A DNA stretch of 37,740 nucleotides, from assembly GCA_029862065.1 (NCBI GenBank), contig JAOTYB010000005.1:1-37740 (forward strand), given 5' to 3'. The stretch comes from Acidimicrobiia bacterium (GTDB lineage Bacteria > Actinomycetota > Acidimicrobiia > Spongiisociales > SHLN01). The notes under the pieces were generated by a model. That model worked only from the letters and a program-made list of their open reading frames with translations. It was not told the DNA's origin and made no database searches. The position numbers were made by a program, and so were the translations under genes. This document shows positions 36,870-37,740 of the stretch, in pieces. The stretch's first letter is position 1. Every line of letters starts with the position of its first letter.

Positions 36870-37740
36870 CGAGTCGCGTAGAGCTCCCCGAGATTCCCGA
36901 GTTGGCCCCGGAGCGTCCGCCGCAGGGCCCGATGGTGTGGATGCAGAACAACCTGTTCTCCACCCGCGCCTCTACGGTCCTCACGCTGTTCGGCCTCCTC
37001 ATCGCCTGGGCCTTTATCAAGGGTGCGGCGGGCTTCGTCTTTGACTGGGTACCCCGCCGCTGGGACATGGTTACCCTCAACATGCGGCTGCTGATGGTGC
37101 AGGCCTATCCGGCTGGCGACAACGAGCAGATCGCCGACGCAGCCGGCGTTCCCATCGACCAGTTCCATCGGATCTGGATCAGTCTGGCGATCGTCGTCGC
37201 GTTGTCCATCTTCAGCATCGTGTTTTGGCGGGTGGGCAGCAACCTGTCTCGCCGCAAGATCGCCCGCATCTTCATGGGCATTGGCGGCTTCATACTTTTC
37301 ACGTTCCTGGGCGTTCCCATCCTCGATTACGCATTCCCATTCCTTCTCATCATTGGAGGGTTGGGCCTGTTCTATCTTGGTGTAATTGCCGTACGAGAGG
37401 CACTGGGCACCAGCCGGCTTCTTGGCGACATCGCTCTGGCCGTCTTAGTCAACCTGCCTATTGGTGCGGCGCTCATCGCCATCGGCATCGCCACACTCGA
37501 CTTCGGCGGCTGGTCGTGGCAATTCTCGACCACGGTGCATTTCTGGACGGTTCTGGCCGGTGCTGTGCTCGTCGGGCTCGGGTGGCTGGCGCAGCGTGAT
37601 GACGCTTCCAAGAACGAGAACATCCCCCTGGTGAATGTACTCGGCGTGATCGTTGTGGCCATGGCCGGGCTGCTGTGGGTGATCCAAGTTCCGGTTCCCG
37701 AGGTTCTGGAGCTCGGCGCCCCCAAGACATGGGCCCCGAT
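36866..37740 (+). CDS. aapM: Amino-acid ABC transporter permease, AapM type, 3' end missing
   Basis: The ATG overlaps the aapQ stop and the frame stays open to the right edge (291 codons). The opening (PQGPMVWMQNNLFSTRASTVLTL) follows the AapM pattern of a short cytoplasmic tail with NNLFS before the first helix. Later hydrophobic segments are at about 112-126, 136-155, 158-175, 190-210, 220-240 and 255-275. The conserved EAA-loop core of the permease lies beyond the window, so the C-terminal half cannot be checked. AapM is about 380 aa; here at least 291 residues precede the core, so this subunit may also be enlarged. An aapP ATPase is expected next. Confidence 0.83.
   Translation, partial: MTSRVELPEIPELAPERPPQGPMVWMQNNLFSTRASTVLTLFGLLIAWAFIKGAAGFVFDWVPRRWDMVTLNMRLLMVQAYPAGDNEQIADAAGVPIDQFHRIWISLAIVVALSIFSIVFWRVGSNLSRRKIARIFMGIGGFILFTFLGVPILDYAFPFLLIIGGLGLFYLGVIAVREALGTSRLLGDIALAVLVNLPIGAALIAIGIATLDFGGWSWQFSTTVHFWTVLAGAVLVGLGWLAQRDDASKNENIPLVNVLGVIVVAMAGLLWVIQVPVPEVLELGAPKTWAP

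Overview
The window is a dense, high-GC stretch of chromosome from an actinobacterium. A 30-residue AURKAIP1/COX24-type ribosomal protein (bS22), a PAC2-family protein, a DevR/DevS-like two-component pair and Cys-Gly-Asp lipoprotein signals all point to Actinomycetota. An uncultured Acidimicrobiia-like lineage is my guess. Most neighbouring genes overlap by ATGA or GTGA, the largest gene-free gap is about 290 bases, and I see no tRNA, rRNA, CRISPR array, insertion sequence or phage gene.

Positions 1-7926 form a sugar-catabolism block. Four translationally coupled plus-strand genes encode a PfkB kinase that closely resembles sulfofructose kinase YihV (5' end outside the window), a class I LacD/YihT-type aldolase, a FucI-like isomerase and a Gfo/Idh/MocA oxidoreductase. 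They converge on a minus-strand ABC importer (binding lipoprotein, MalF-like and MalG-like permeases, no ATPase). My reading is an Embden-Meyerhof-type sulfoquinovose pathway with an unusual isomerase and possibly an NAD-dependent sulfoquinovosidase; this is inference from motifs and context.

Positions 8071-14214 hold a PhzF-family isomerase, an Fpg/Nei glycosylase, a cation diffusion facilitator, homoserine kinase, a Thr-rich lipoprotein, a class I glutamine amidotransferase and the bS22 gene. Between phzF and fpg lies a cluster of palindromes with duplicated gene ends. Positions 14239-19330 look like a dormancy-type redox module: a DevR-like regulator divergent from a GAF histidine kinase, followed by a P2A calcium-type ATPase and a PNPOx-like flavin protein.

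Positions 19447-30313 hold a PAC2 protein, a copper ATPase with its CopZ-like chaperone, a reverse-transsulfuration pair (CBS-like and cystathionine gamma-lyase/synthase) with an ICMT-like methyltransferase, a second lipoprotein paralogous to the first, an inositol monophosphatase-family enzyme, an Lnt homologue whose catalytic cysteine is replaced by serine, a class III aminotransferase and a Trm112-like protein. Positions 30392-37740 hold purA-purB, a YjbQ-family protein and a general amino-acid ABC importer (AapJ, an enlarged AapQ, and AapM running off the end).

Recurrent oddities are degenerate second copies of gene 3' ends beside hairpins (phzF, fpg, purB), strong hairpins between each binding-protein gene and its permease, and permeases enlarged by insertions.
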